NCBI GenBank assembly: GCA_019416685.1
Contig: DXWV01000107.1
Location: 10,496-68,492, forward strand
DNA from: Bacteroides sp.
Lineage (GTDB): Bacteria > Bacteroidota > Bacteroidia > Bacteroidales > Bacteroidaceae
Length of the DNA stretch: 57,997 nt
Direction of reading: 5' to 3'
Every line of letters begins with the position of its first letter. Position 1 is the stretch's first letter. This document shows, piece after piece, positions 35,301-44,097 of the stretch. The position numbers and the translations under genes were made by a program. The notes below the pieces were generated by a model. It saw nothing but the letters and a program-made list of their open reading frames with translations, ran no database searches and was not told where the DNA came from.

Positions 35301-36696
35301 AAACAAGACTTTGACCAACCACACCTTGTACAATCTGAGTCATTCTTTCCGTATCAAACTGCCCCCATCCTTCATTAAATACAATCCATTGGATAATACT
35401 GGGATGATTTCTAAAGGCCTCAATAATCCTTACCGCCTCCTCTTGAAATGTCTTCTTAGCAAAATCTTCATGTCCGGAAGGCAGATTAGGACTGGGCAGA
35501 TCCTGCCACACCAGAATCCCTTCCTGGTCACAATGCATATACCAACGGGCGGGTTCCACCTTTATATGCTTTCTAATCATGTTAAAGCCTAAAGACTTCA
35601 TGGCTTTTATATCAAACAAGAGTGCTTCGTCACTTGGAGCGGTGTATAAACCATCGGGCCACCAGCCTTGGTCAAGTGGTCCCATTTGAAAAACCTGTTC
35701 TCCATTAAGGAAGATACGAGGAGTTTCGCCTACCTTTTTGACTTCTATTTTACGCATACCGCAATAACTGCTTACTGCATCGGTCTGAACGCCGTCTTTT
35801 ATAATAGTTATGTCAAGATCATAAAGATAGGGGTCCTCCACTGACCATAAATGGGGATTCTCAATAGGTAATGTCAATATCCGGCCCACTTTACCACCTA
35901 CCATAGTAGCCACCTTATTGCCAGCTTTATCCAGCAAGTTGATATTAACAGATACTCCGGTGGCAAGAGAGGCATTCACTTTGATCTTTAAACTGGAGTT
36001 ATCAACATCCGGCCGTATCATAAGATTCTCTATATAAACCGGATTCACTGGTTCCAACCACACTGTTTGCCAGATACCACTCACCGGAGTGTACCAACAT
36101 CCCCACTTGTTTAGTGCCTGCTTGCCTCTGGGCTGGCCTTCGCCTCCGGTATTATCGTATGTATAAACAACCAGTTCGTGCTCCTCCTTTCCCTCAAGTG
36201 CCGAGGTTATATCAAAATAGAACGGATCGTATCCACCAGTATGTCTTCCTATTTTGATGCCATTTACATATACAATCGTTTCCCAATCTACCGCGTCAAA
36301 ATGAAGTAGTATATCTCTCCCTTTCATCGTTTCGGGAATCTTCAAAGTGCGTTTATACCAATAACACTGGCTATCACTTTCTTCCATCACTCCTGAAAGA
36401 GCCGACTCTATAGGAAAAGGAACTAATATTTTTTGATTAAAAGTAAAATTAGGATCGTAGCTTTCTCCTTTTACCCCTTTTCGTAAATCCCAGACACCAT
36501 TCAGGTTCATCCACTCTTTTCTTACCATCTGGGGTCTTGGATATTCGGGCAGTACGTTATTTACATCAATTGTCTCGCTCCACGGAGTCATCATAGGAGC
36601 TTTCTTCATTTGCCATTCCTCAGCATTTACAGTCAAAACACTAATGATGCAGAGTACTCCAACAATGAAGTATTTTTGTATTATTTTTATTCTCAT
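32395..36696 (-). CDS. GH2 glycoside hydrolase fused to FG-GAP repeats, FnIII domain and sorting-like tail
   Basis: This 1433-residue multidomain protein starts with a signal peptide (about 1-25). The GH2 module spans about 35-600: sugar-binding sandwich (WMNLNGVWDL), Ig-like domain, and TIM barrel with acid/base Glu442 in VFNEGWGQFD and nucleophile Glu502 in VCGEYGG, both intact. A galactose-binding-like sandwich follows at about 605-775. Residues about 800-1255 form an FG-GAP/VCBS propeller with many calcium-loop motifs such as GDYDNDGYLEIAYSG, GDMDNDGWLDIVSSG and CDLDADGYMDIVVTG. An FnIII domain (about 1265-1355) and a 70-residue sorting-like tail end the protein. Fusion of GH2 to an FG-GAP propeller is unusual. 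The second half is clearly homologous to the separate protein at 44098-46068. Confidence 0.9.
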   Translation of the reverse strand: MRIKIIQKYFIVGVLCIISVLTVNAEEWQMKKAPMMTPWSETIDVNNVLPEYPRPQMVRKEWMNLNGVWDLRKGVKGESYDPNFTFNQKILVPFPIESALSGVMEESDSQCYWYKRTLKIPETMKGRDILLHFDAVDWETIVYVNGIKIGRHTGGYDPFYFDITSALEGKEEHELVVYTYDNTGGEGQPRGKQALNKWGCWYTPVSGIWQTVWLEPVNPVYIENLMIRPDVDNSSLKIKVNASLATGVSVNINLLDKAGNKVATMVGGKVGRILTLPIENPHLWSVEDPYLYDLDITIIKDGVQTDAVSSYCGMRKIEVKKVGETPRIFLNGEQVFQMGPLDQGWWPDGLYTAPSDEALLFDIKAMKSLGFNMIRKHIKVEPARWYMHCDQEGILVWQDLPSPNLPSGHEDFAKKTFQEEAVRIIEAFRNHPSIIQWIVFNEGWGQFDTERMTQIVQGVVGQSLVCCASGWNDANIGDIKDSHSYPDPSCPLDQNRAAVCGEYGGITLKVQGHVWPGGDFQYTTVETRGDFTVLFNRLADKIKDHYYYGLNAAVYTQLSDVEIERNGIFTYDRRVLKPYSATGELKAKIEECINMPRSEVKVQTIISTSQEHKYKWRYTTSDDVPRRWFAKEFDDRAWAQGEAAFGRSALWNTKDLISTPWNTPQIYMRRWFYLGAITPEMVDDMRFRLYHDDDIHIYINGVWAASKKGSVSNYIPFDISYEARQTLKPNSWNLIAVEGKQGSGEQIMDLGISAFSTKDFNYKEIYDDLSDPEYSEVTIPGNPVDPVFTKVSKPVPAEPMGNSIIKGQFYHTADRSNVAWGDYDNDGYLEIAYSGKNVHIKNTSAQQVSVLYDNDGEGGFVRLKSPFDVCYYACPVWLDYNNDGLMDLFVPGLKSMNYTSNLEDIAAFLYENKGKGQDGQYLFEEVNAANLTKNKMGITPIYNTMDGGRSRQWVSVGDYDKDGYQDLIVTGLDDYMDPDGKVDENGVPIVHHDRRVVYLYKNNKGKGFIRQETPLDGVKPFPGLSRGSVHFGDMDNDGWLDIVSSGYGPGEGNLRIYWNNGDGTFSEDKQYLYGSSDSSCSLCDLDADGYMDIVVTGYSRNKGSGAKSFYVYRNCGDRNFEMLNDLFCGFEGIDGATPSFGDVNHDGLPDILIGGHGEKHDITTWLYLNRGDFDFKACGAYYNTDQAWTFDRISHGNNHLVDYDNDGYLDAWNMGWAQENVCSRGCATQLWKNTSSTVGVTPNEAPSAPSNLKSSYNKETGMITFSWDAPVDDATPSAALQYNIYVKRAGSKEYFMTVPADLQTGFIKVGEISGQITTTSYSMYIADENAEYEWGVQAIDNGKRGGRFAFSSFNPLTSGVCENALLDLCVYTANGNIYYSVGDNTLLKIINTSGTQILRTIVNGNGVYSGLEKGVYLVSGIIGKLSRTFKLAL

Positions 36697-36703
36697 GTTA
36701 TTA

Positions 36704-36753
36704 GAAAAAAAATGAGGATGTCCATATCATATCCATATACGTGACACCCTCAT
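36704..36753 (-). terminator. Intrinsic terminator between the first PUL gene and GH2-FG-GAP
   Basis: The arms ATGAGGATGTC (36712-36722) and GACACCCTCAT (36743-36753) pair with one wobble mismatch. On the minus strand they are followed by a run of eight T (complement of the A-run at 36705-36712). It lies 22 bases past the stop of the secreted-protein gene and just before the GH2-FG-GAP start, with no new promoter visible. Confidence 0.8.
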
Positions 36754-36775
36754 GTTAGTTAAACTATGATTTATC

Positions 36776-38560
36776 TTACTTCACCAACAATTTAGTGTTT
36801 TTCACAATACCCTGCTTGTTGACTGCTTTCAGTATATACAAGCCGGAAGCGAAGTTTCTGATCGTAGTAGTACCGGCCGGTAAGTTCTTATTGGCTATTT
36901 GTACACCATTTACTGTATAGATGGCCACATTTACTGCTTCTGCCGACTCCACAACAACCTCATCATTTACAGAATAGATGTTCAGCTCTTTAATGGCTGT
37001 TGTTGGTTTAACGCCTGTTGTTTCACCCACATTCGGATCCAGATATAGACCATAAATATTAGCTCCACTACTTTGCGGCAAGTTGTAAACTATATATAGG
37101 TTGTGTACTCCTTTAACCTCGTCCAAAAGACCGGCAGTACCCTCTTTTACACTCCATGCCCCCGTTCCCTGAGCTCTGACTTTAGCTATCGGCTCATAAC
37201 CGGCAAGTGCCTCTTTTAGTTCTTCCGCGTTTGTTATGTAGCCCCATTTTATATCATCCAGATCCGTATAGAGCGAGAAGTTAGCCTCATCAATCGTGCC
37301 TAACCAATTCTTGTCGCAAGAGTGATTAATGATTACCCTTTTGTATTCACCATCTTTGAAATCAACATCATAATAACAAACCACAACACCATTGGAAGTA
37401 AAACCAATATTAGCGCCTTCACCACGAGCTGTTTCAGGACCTGCAATCACAACTTCCCATTCCATATCACCTACACTTGAGTCGCCACCTGATCCACCGG
37501 TCCCTTTAGTCACATATACCACAGCTTCCTCAGAGGGCAGTACATTTTCAAATACAACGCCACATTGTGGGTTCTCGAACCAAACCGGCTCTTTCAGTAA
37601 ATCTATTCTATGAAGATTAGTAGCGTCCCCCCATTTTACAAACAGATAATGAAAACCTGTCACTTTTTTAAGCTGAGTAGCAATTGGCGTAAAATCATTC
37701 CACTTTTGCAGGTTAATACCCGACCAGGTTCTTGCAATCATATTTTCAGGTTTCACCTCATCAATATAGAACTCCATATATTCTCTGTATCTTTCACCAT
37801 CATGACCGATAAAAGCAACCAATTGTTGAAATTCTCCATTCCCAAAATCAACTTTTTCAGTAGATTTAGCGATAAAACCGCCTGTTAATCCACCCCAACA
37901 ATCCTTTTCTTCATCATACTTAGCCTCTTTATAAGGATCTACCACATCCGGATCTTCTGGTATAGCTACAGCCCTCACAAATTTAGAAGCGCCAATAATG
38001 GTAGCATTTTCTGCATACTCAGGCAATTCACTTGGCCATGGCTGAACACCTTCGTCTGCTTCTTCCGCAAATGCCTCCTGATAAAACTTCACAGAACGTA
38101 AATTTCCATTCCCCAATTCGAAAGTCAACCAAACTTTTTGCTTACCGATTGGGCGTTCAAAATCTTCGCTTTCTTTCATGTTGTATGCAAACATTTCAAA
38201 ACAATGGTAACCATATGTTCTATCTACTAACATCTTAGTGAATGGAACAGCCGTTTCTGATGTTTCTCCGGCACTGAGAACTACATACCTCTCAACTCCA
38301 AAATCGCCCCATCCTAATGCAAATTCTACTCCAGTAGCTTTATAGGCATTTCCGTCTGCCCCAAAATCAACCTCTCCCAAACCAACAATGGTCATGTTGC
38401 TTGTCTGCCCAACATTGCCATAAACAATATCAAACTTTGCATCTTGAACCAGCTCAATGTTCTCATTCCCTTTCATTGTTTCGATTACCAAATCCTGAGC
38501 CAATACAGGACCTGCTGCTAAAAGGGCTAAAGCCCCAATAAGTAATGTGTTTTTTCTCAT
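36776..38560 (-). CDS. Secreted protein of unknown function with sorting-like C-terminal tail
   Basis: I recognise no catalytic family. The start chosen is the internal ATG at 38560, because it begins directly with a good signal peptide (MRKNTLLIGALALLAAGPVLAQ); an in-frame ATG at 38599 would add 13 residues. The mature protein of about 570 residues is acidic and beta-rich, with two or three similar segments containing lines like VDFGNGEFQQLVAFIGHDGE and YKRVIINHSCDKNWLGTID, suggesting repeated sandwich domains. An FHYLFVKWGD / HNLYIVYNLP pair resembles carbohydrate-binding family 6-like folds. The last 75 residues (VYTVNGVQIANK-like, then SGLYILKAVNKQGIVKNTKL) resemble type A sorting tails. 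It is the first gene of the minus-strand arm and may bind glycan at the surface. Confidence 0.8.
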   Translation of the reverse strand: MRKNTLLIGALALLAAGPVLAQDLVIETMKGNENIELVQDAKFDIVYGNVGQTSNMTIVGLGEVDFGADGNAYKATGVEFALGWGDFGVERYVVLSAGETSETAVPFTKMLVDRTYGYHCFEMFAYNMKESEDFERPIGKQKVWLTFELGNGNLRSVKFYQEAFAEEADEGVQPWPSELPEYAENATIIGASKFVRAVAIPEDPDVVDPYKEAKYDEEKDCWGGLTGGFIAKSTEKVDFGNGEFQQLVAFIGHDGERYREYMEFYIDEVKPENMIARTWSGINLQKWNDFTPIATQLKKVTGFHYLFVKWGDATNLHRIDLLKEPVWFENPQCGVVFENVLPSEEAVVYVTKGTGGSGGDSSVGDMEWEVVIAGPETARGEGANIGFTSNGVVVCYYDVDFKDGEYKRVIINHSCDKNWLGTIDEANFSLYTDLDDIKWGYITNAEELKEALAGYEPIAKVRAQGTGAWSVKEGTAGLLDEVKGVHNLYIVYNLPQSSGANIYGLYLDPNVGETTGVKPTTAIKELNIYSVNDEVVVESAEAVNVAIYTVNGVQIANKNLPAGTTTIRNFASGLYILKAVNKQGIVKNTKLLVK

Positions 38561-38758
38561 TGTAAAATAATTTAAATTAAACATTTGTTTGTGAACCAAA
38601 GGTTACAACTACTCCGGCTCTTATTCTCCAAGCCTTCATAGTTACATACTTTGGGGGTTTGCTAAAAACAGACTCCATTTTAATTGTTTCCTAAAAACAG
38701 AGAGATTGCCCGGAGTACCCTGTTCAGAGCCAATCATCTTTAACAAATTCACTGTTGA

Positions 38759-38766
38759 CAAAAGTA
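38759..38766 (-). promoter_or_regulatory. Candidate -7 box of the minus-strand PUL arm
   Basis: On the minus strand TACTTTTG matches TAnnTTTG. It would give a leader of about 190 bases before the start at 38560. A TTTG -33 box at normal spacing is not evident, as expected for an activator-dependent PUL promoter. Confidence 0.5.
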
Positions 38767-39032
38767 TGGCTTCCTTTTCTTTTTACATCGCACGATTATT
38801 TCAAAAAATAACAATTTAGTCACAAGGCATTTTTTCAGTGCACCACATTCGAAACCAGAAAATATATTCCGATAAAAAAAATAATAGTACATCCCAAACC
38901 AGCACAAAAAAAGTAATACGTTGGTTTCATTTTATAACGCATCCGTGTATAAGAAGCCTGTACGGAGCATTACCCAATCGCGGATACGACTAACTTGCTA
39001 TTTTTTGAATCAGGCATTATTTTATTTATGGC

Positions 39033-39040
39033 TACGTTTG
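39033..39040 (+). promoter_or_regulatory. Candidate -7 box of the hybrid regulator gene
   Basis: TACGTTTG matches TAnnTTTG, 27 bases before the ATG at 39068. A TTTG occurs at 39004-39007, 25 bases upstream of the -7 box, a little farther than the usual spacing. Confidence 0.5.
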
Positions 39041-39067
39041 CACCAATAATTTAATTAATAAAAAGGT

Positions 39068-42000
39068 ATGAAACAGCCGGTATTCAACACTTTCATCCTT
39101 CTCTCAATGTTATTACTCAACATGTCCGGATATGCTTTGAATAATTACTATTTCAATATTATTAGTAGAGACAAAGGATTATCACAGACCAACGTTAAAG
39201 CAATCATTCAAGATAGTAATGGGTTTATGTGGTTTGGAACTCGCAATAAGCTCAACCGATACGATGGAAATACATTTAAAGTGTTTGATTGTTATGATCA
39301 TGTAGCACAAAAACAAAATAATAACATCTCTTCCTTATTTGAAGACAAAGAAAAACAGCTTTGGGTAGGAACTGATAATGGTGTTTTCAGACTAAATCCT
39401 CAAACCGGGAAATTCACTTATATGAATACACAAACGTCAGAAGGGATTACCATGACCGACTGGATATCTGATATAAAAGAGGACAAAGATGGGAATATCT
39501 GGATTGTAGTTCCTAATCAGGGATTATTCCGTTATCTTCAAAACAGTAAAGAATTAAAGTTCTATGCATTTGGAAAAAATTCAGTTCCGGATCATGGCAA
39601 TCCTCAAAGTATATGTATAGATCAAAGTAACAGAGTCTGGATAGGAACAAATGGAAAAGGAGTATATCTATACAATAAAAACACCAATCAATTCAATCAA
39701 TATCTTGGAGATACACAAGACAACACACTTGCCGGAGAAAATATTTATACAATGGCGGATGATGGTGAGTTTCTGATTCTTGGCATACACGAAGGTAAAC
39801 TACGCAAAATTCATAAAAGGAAAAATACAGTTACTGATGTAAATGCACCAGAGATACACTATAAAATTATTCGTTGCATCACGAAATTAGGAAATCAATT
39901 ATGGGTAGGTACCCAGTCTGGTATATACATATTAAATGAAGATGGTGAAATATTCAGGATATACAATGATCCGATGTCTAATTATTCACTTTCGGACAAT
40001 CAAGTGGGAAAAATCTATCAAGATCGGGAAGGGGGTGTATGGATTGGAACAAATGCAGGAGGAATCAACTATTTATCAAGTTCAGTTCTCAAATTTACCC
40101 GTTACATCCCACTGAATAGGAAAGAAACAATCAGCAGTAAACGTGTACGAGAAATCATTGAAGATAATGAACAGAAGATATGGATAGGGACAGAAGATGC
40201 CGGAATTAATATTTTTTCTCCGGAAAAGAAAACATTCAAAAAGATGGGGAGAGAAATCAGTAAAGATTTAACATCTGAGCAGACCCTGAGCTTATTGAAT
40301 ACGAATGGAAATATTTGGGTTGGTTTATTCAAAAACGGGTTGGATGTTATTTCCTCGAAGACCTACAATATACAACATTATTCAGGAAATCAGTTAAAAT
40401 TGAATGAATCCAGTATTTATGCCTTATGCGAGGACAAATATGGTAACATTTGGTTAGGGAACGGTTGGGGAGTTTATAAAGGCAATAAAGAGACAATGGA
40501 GTTTGTGAATGTCACAGAATTCGGTCTGTGCTATATTTACGATATTATTGAAGATTCTAATGGAAATATTTGGGTAGCAACCATGGGTAATGGTGTATAT
40601 AAATACAACCAAGAGTCGCAGAAAATAGAGCATTATACAAATCAAATTAATGTCAAATCTTCTTTGAGTTCCAATTCGGTGAGCAACATTACGGAAACGA
40701 GTAACGGAGATATATGGTTCGCTACAGACAGAGGAGGTATTTGCAAATATAACAGCAAAGAAAACAATTTTCATAAAATTTCTTTAGCTGAAGGGCTACC
40801 GGATGATAGCGCATATAAAATAGTAGAAGATAAAAATGGCTATTTATGGTTCGGAACTAACAATGGATTGATACAACTAAACCCACAGGATTATAGTATC
40901 AAAATATTTTCAACCAACAATGGCCTACCCAGTAACCAGTTTAGCTATAAGTCAGCCTTAGCCAGCAGTACAGGAGAATTATTCTTCGGAACAGCAGAAG
41001 GCCTCATCTCTTTCTTCCCGGAAAAAATGGAACAGAATCACTTCATTCCACCTGTATACATCACATATATTAATTATAAAAACAACAAATCACAAGACAA
41101 GGAAACGAACAGCGAATTCCTGAAATCAGGACCAATCACATTGCAACATGATCAAAATAGTATTGAGTTAGGCTTTGTTGCCTTAAGCTATGCATGTCCA
41201 ACAGCTAACCAATATGCATACAAAATGGTAAACCTTGACAAAGAATGGATATATACCAAAGATAGCCAAAGTGCAAACTATACTAATCTTTCGCCGGGAA
41301 AATATAAATTTATTGTAAAAGCCTGCAACAATGATAACGAGTGGAACGAAGAGGGTGCATCCATTGAAATCATCATTCTCTCTCCGTGGTGGAGAACCTG
41401 GACTGCCTATTTTTGCTATGCTATTATAATTATTATCTGTATTTATCTGGCAAGCAAATACTATACTTATGTACATAGGAAAAAGTCATTAGAAAAACAA
41501 CGTTTATTTGAAAGCGAAAAAGAGAAAGAACTATATAGTTCTAAAATTGATTTCTTTACCAATATCGCTCATGAAATACGAACCCCATTGACGTTAATCA
41601 ACGGTCCTTTAGAATCATTAGTAGAAATGGATATTAAAGAGCCCAACATTAAAAAGAATGTTCAGCTTATGCAGAAAAATATATCTGAGCTGCTTACTTT
41701 AATCAATCAGATTCTGGACTTTAGAAAAATCGATGCCAATAAAGTCACCATGAATCTTGTTGATAGTAATATATCAGTCATTGTCAACGAAGTCTATCAG
41801 GAATTCCTGCCTATGGCATTATCCATAAATAGAATAATCGGGATTGATATGCCCGAACAAGACATCTATGCACAGATCGACCGGGGTTCTTTCATAAAAA
41901 TCTTGAATAATTTATTTTCAAATGCAATCCGATATTCAGACAGTAATATCAGCATAAAACTTGAGGATACAGGTAAACACTTCCATCTGACAATAAAAAA

Positions 42001-43060
42001 TGATGGTGAAATAGTACCTCCTGAAATGGAAGATAAAATATTCGATCCATTCTATCAATTGAAAAAGAATGCAAACATTAATGCCAGTTCCGGTATAGGA
42101 TTATCCTTAGCCCGGTCACTTGCCGAACTACACCATGGTACTTTAAAATACAAAAGTACAAATAATTTAAACATATTCACATTGGTTATACCCAAAGGTG
42201 AAGTCTTGAAACAAGATAAAGAAATAGACTTGTTTAACGATGATTTTATTGAGCCGCAATCTAAGCAGGAAACTATTTTGATAGTGGAAGATAATATTGA
42301 ATTATTGTCATTCATGACAGAAAAACTCAACTCCACTTTCTCCATTGAGAAAGCGACAAATGGTGCCGAGGCATTTGATATTATAGAAAGAAAAAATATA
42401 GATATTGTAATTACAGATATCATGATGCCTATAATGGATGGTTTTGAGCTCTGTAAGAAAATAAAAACGGATATTGAATATTGTCATATACCGGTTGTTT
42501 TATTAACAGCCAAGAATGATTTGAATAGTAAAATCAGAGGGCTTGAAACCGGAGCGGATGCTTACATTGAAAAACCTTTCTCATTCAAATATCTGATAAC
42601 ACAGCTGAGTTCACTTCTGGAAAATAGAAAAAGAGAAAAAGAGGCATTTATCAAAAAGCCTTATGTTACATCTCATTCAATAGGATTGTGCAAGGCAGAT
42701 GAAGAATTAATAAATAAGATCATTGGTATTATTGAAGAGAATATAACAGACTCAAATTTTGGTGTTGAACGCCTGTCTGAAATTACTAATATGAGTCGGT
42801 CTAGTTTACATCGAAAGATCAAAGCCCTTTCCGGAACGTCACCTACTGACTTTATCCGACTCATCCGGCTTAAAAAAGCTTCTGAACTGATAGCTGAAGG
42901 ACACTATCGTACAGGAGAGGTATGCTACATTGTCGGAATAAATTCTCCCTCCTACTTCATCAAATTATTTCAGAAACAATTTAATATGACTCCCAAAGAA
43001 TTTGAGAAGCAACAAAGGATGACAAACACAAATGATTATAACATAAATTTAACAAAATGA
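39068..43060 (+). CDS. Hybrid two-component system regulator (HTCS)
   Basis: The 1330-residue protein combines sensor kinase and response regulator in one chain. After a signal/anchor segment (1-24), a periplasmic sensor of two beta-propellers is built from repeats such as IIQDSNGFMWFGTRNKLNRYDG-type units (to about residue 690), followed by a Y_Y_Y domain (about 700-770) and one transmembrane helix (about 780-800). In the cytoplasm it has HisKA with the phospho-acceptor His835 (FFTNIAHEIRTPLTLI), HATPase (to about 1050), a receiver domain with Asp1117 in VITDIMMPIMDGF, and an AraC-type DNA-binding domain (about 1225-1320). Such proteins bind an oligosaccharide and activate nearby PUL genes. 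Its stop overlaps the next gene's start by 4 bases. It lies divergently from the minus-strand arm, so control of both arms is likely. Confidence 0.97.
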   Translation: MKQPVFNTFILLSMLLLNMSGYALNNYYFNIISRDKGLSQTNVKAIIQDSNGFMWFGTRNKLNRYDGNTFKVFDCYDHVAQKQNNNISSLFEDKEKQLWVGTDNGVFRLNPQTGKFTYMNTQTSEGITMTDWISDIKEDKDGNIWIVVPNQGLFRYLQNSKELKFYAFGKNSVPDHGNPQSICIDQSNRVWIGTNGKGVYLYNKNTNQFNQYLGDTQDNTLAGENIYTMADDGEFLILGIHEGKLRKIHKRKNTVTDVNAPEIHYKIIRCITKLGNQLWVGTQSGIYILNEDGEIFRIYNDPMSNYSLSDNQVGKIYQDREGGVWIGTNAGGINYLSSSVLKFTRYIPLNRKETISSKRVREIIEDNEQKIWIGTEDAGINIFSPEKKTFKKMGREISKDLTSEQTLSLLNTNGNIWVGLFKNGLDVISSKTYNIQHYSGNQLKLNESSIYALCEDKYGNIWLGNGWGVYKGNKETMEFVNVTEFGLCYIYDIIEDSNGNIWVATMGNGVYKYNQESQKIEHYTNQINVKSSLSSNSVSNITETSNGDIWFATDRGGICKYNSKENNFHKISLAEGLPDDSAYKIVEDKNGYLWFGTNNGLIQLNPQDYSIKIFSTNNGLPSNQFSYKSALASSTGELFFGTAEGLISFFPEKMEQNHFIPPVYITYINYKNNKSQDKETNSEFLKSGPITLQHDQNSIELGFVALSYACPTANQYAYKMVNLDKEWIYTKDSQSANYTNLSPGKYKFIVKACNNDNEWNEEGASIEIIILSPWWRTWTAYFCYAIIIIICIYLASKYYTYVHRKKSLEKQRLFESEKEKELYSSKIDFFTNIAHEIRTPLTLINGPLESLVEMDIKEPNIKKNVQLMQKNISELLTLINQILDFRKIDANKVTMNLVDSNISVIVNEVYQEFLPMALSINRIIGIDMPEQDIYAQIDRGSFIKILNNLFSNAIRYSDSNISIKLEDTGKHFHLTIKNDGEIVPPEMEDKIFDPFYQLKKNANINASSGIGLSLARSLAELHHGTLKYKSTNNLNIFTLVIPKGEVLKQDKEIDLFNDDFIEPQSKQETILIVEDNIELLSFMTEKLNSTFSIEKATNGAEAFDIIERKNIDIVITDIMMPIMDGFELCKKIKTDIEYCHIPVVLLTAKNDLNSKIRGLETGADAYIEKPFSFKYLITQLSSLLENRKREKEAFIKKPYVTSHSIGLCKADEELINKIIGIIEENITDSNFGVERLSEITNMSRSSLHRKIKALSGTSPTDFIRLIRLKKASELIAEGHYRTGEVCYIVGINSPSYFIKLFQKQFNMTPKEFEKQQRMTNTNDYNINLTK

Positions 43061-44064
43061 AAGGAATAAGCTTTTTTCTATTAAACCTGATTTTAATTGT
43101 ATTTTACTCATGTGGTTCATCAAAAACAATTCATTCAGGAGAGATATGGACAGATACAGACAAAAACATGATTAATGCACACGGAGGAGGAATCTTATAT
43201 CACAATGGAACCTATTATTGGTATGGTGAATACAAAAATGACTCGACTTACCATGCTCCCGGTGTAGAGTGGGATTGTTATAGGACAGAGGCAGGTGGAG
43301 TTGCTTGCTACTCTTCTAAAAATCTACAATCGTGGAAATTTGAAGGCATCGTATTAAAACCCGATATGACAGATCCGACATCCGATATCCACCCATCTAT
43401 GGTCATAGAACGCCCCAAAGTAATCTACAACGATAAGACTAAGAAGTTTGTTATGTGGATGCACATTGACAACTATAACTATTCGAAAGCTGCAGCCGGA
43501 GTGGCCATATCAGACAGCCCCACAGGAAATTTCCAATACTTACATTCACTACGTCCCGGTGGAGAAGAAAGTAGAGATATGACCCTGTTTAAAGATGAAG
43601 ATGGAAAAGCATACCACATCTATTCTACAAAAGGTAACTCCACTTTATTCTTCCATTTACTTTCAGACGATTATCTGACACACACAGGTATATATAAAGC
43701 TGCCTTTTCAGGAAAATACAGAGAAGCTCCGGCCATCTTTAAAAGACAAAATAAATATTATCTGATTACTTCCGGATGTAGTGGATGGGACCCTAATGAA
43801 GCCGAATATGCAATTGCAGACTCCATACTTGGCAATTGGGAAACAATGGGTAATCCTTGCATTGGAGAAAATGCAAACAAATCATTTGGAGGCCAAAGTA
43901 CATTTGCTATATCAGTAGATCCCCTAAAAGATAAATACATCATAATGTTTGACAAATGGAATAAGCTGGATTTAATAGACTCCAGATACATCTGGCTACC
44001 TATTAATTTTCATCCGGAAGGAATAAGCATAGAGTGGAAGCCCGAATGGTCTTTCAAGAAATAG
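43057..44064 (+). CDS. GH43-family lipoprotein (exo-galactanase-like subgroup)
   Basis: The 335-residue protein starts with a lipoprotein signal (Cys19 in VFYSCGSS). A five-bladed propeller follows, with the opening INAHGGGILYHNGTYYWYGE and the closing SRYIWLPINFHPEGISIEWK. This opening is typical of the GH43 subfamilies that include exo-beta-1,3-galactanases (GH43_24 and the related GH43_34), where the usual N-terminal catalytic Asp is missing. A Glu in KYREAPAIFKRQNKYYLITS is the probable acid. Galactosidase activity is therefore the best guess, but subfamily assignment is tentative. The ATG overlaps the stop of the hybrid regulator (ATGA), which couples an enzyme gene directly to its likely regulator. 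Confidence 0.85.
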   Translation: MKGISFFLLNLILIVFYSCGSSKTIHSGEIWTDTDKNMINAHGGGILYHNGTYYWYGEYKNDSTYHAPGVEWDCYRTEAGGVACYSSKNLQSWKFEGIVLKPDMTDPTSDIHPSMVIERPKVIYNDKTKKFVMWMHIDNYNYSKAAAGVAISDSPTGNFQYLHSLRPGGEESRDMTLFKDEDGKAYHIYSTKGNSTLFFHLLSDDYLTHTGIYKAAFSGKYREAPAIFKRQNKYYLITSGCSGWDPNEAEYAIADSILGNWETMGNPCIGENANKSFGGQSTFAISVDPLKDKYIIMFDKWNKLDLIDSRYIWLPINFHPEGISIEWKPEWSFKK

Positions 44065-44097
44065 CAACACATTAAATCATTTCTTAAATTTTATATT

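Larger units (their letters stand above)
38561..39067. other. Divergent regulatory region between the two PUL arms
   Basis: This 0.5 kb AT-rich stretch has no gene. It carries -7 boxes for both directions (38759-38766 minus, 39033-39040 plus). The minus-strand leader contains an 8-base inverted repeat, TACTCCGG (38610-38617) and CCGGAGTA (38710-38717), which could fold the leader RNA. It is the most likely place for the hybrid regulator to bind. Confidence 0.6.

Noticed and set aside
38610..38717. 8-base inverted repeat in the 5' leader of the minus-strand arm as a riboswitch
   Set aside because: The arms are short and 92 bases apart, and no known riboswitch core was recognised; it is mentioned only as part of the divergent spacer.
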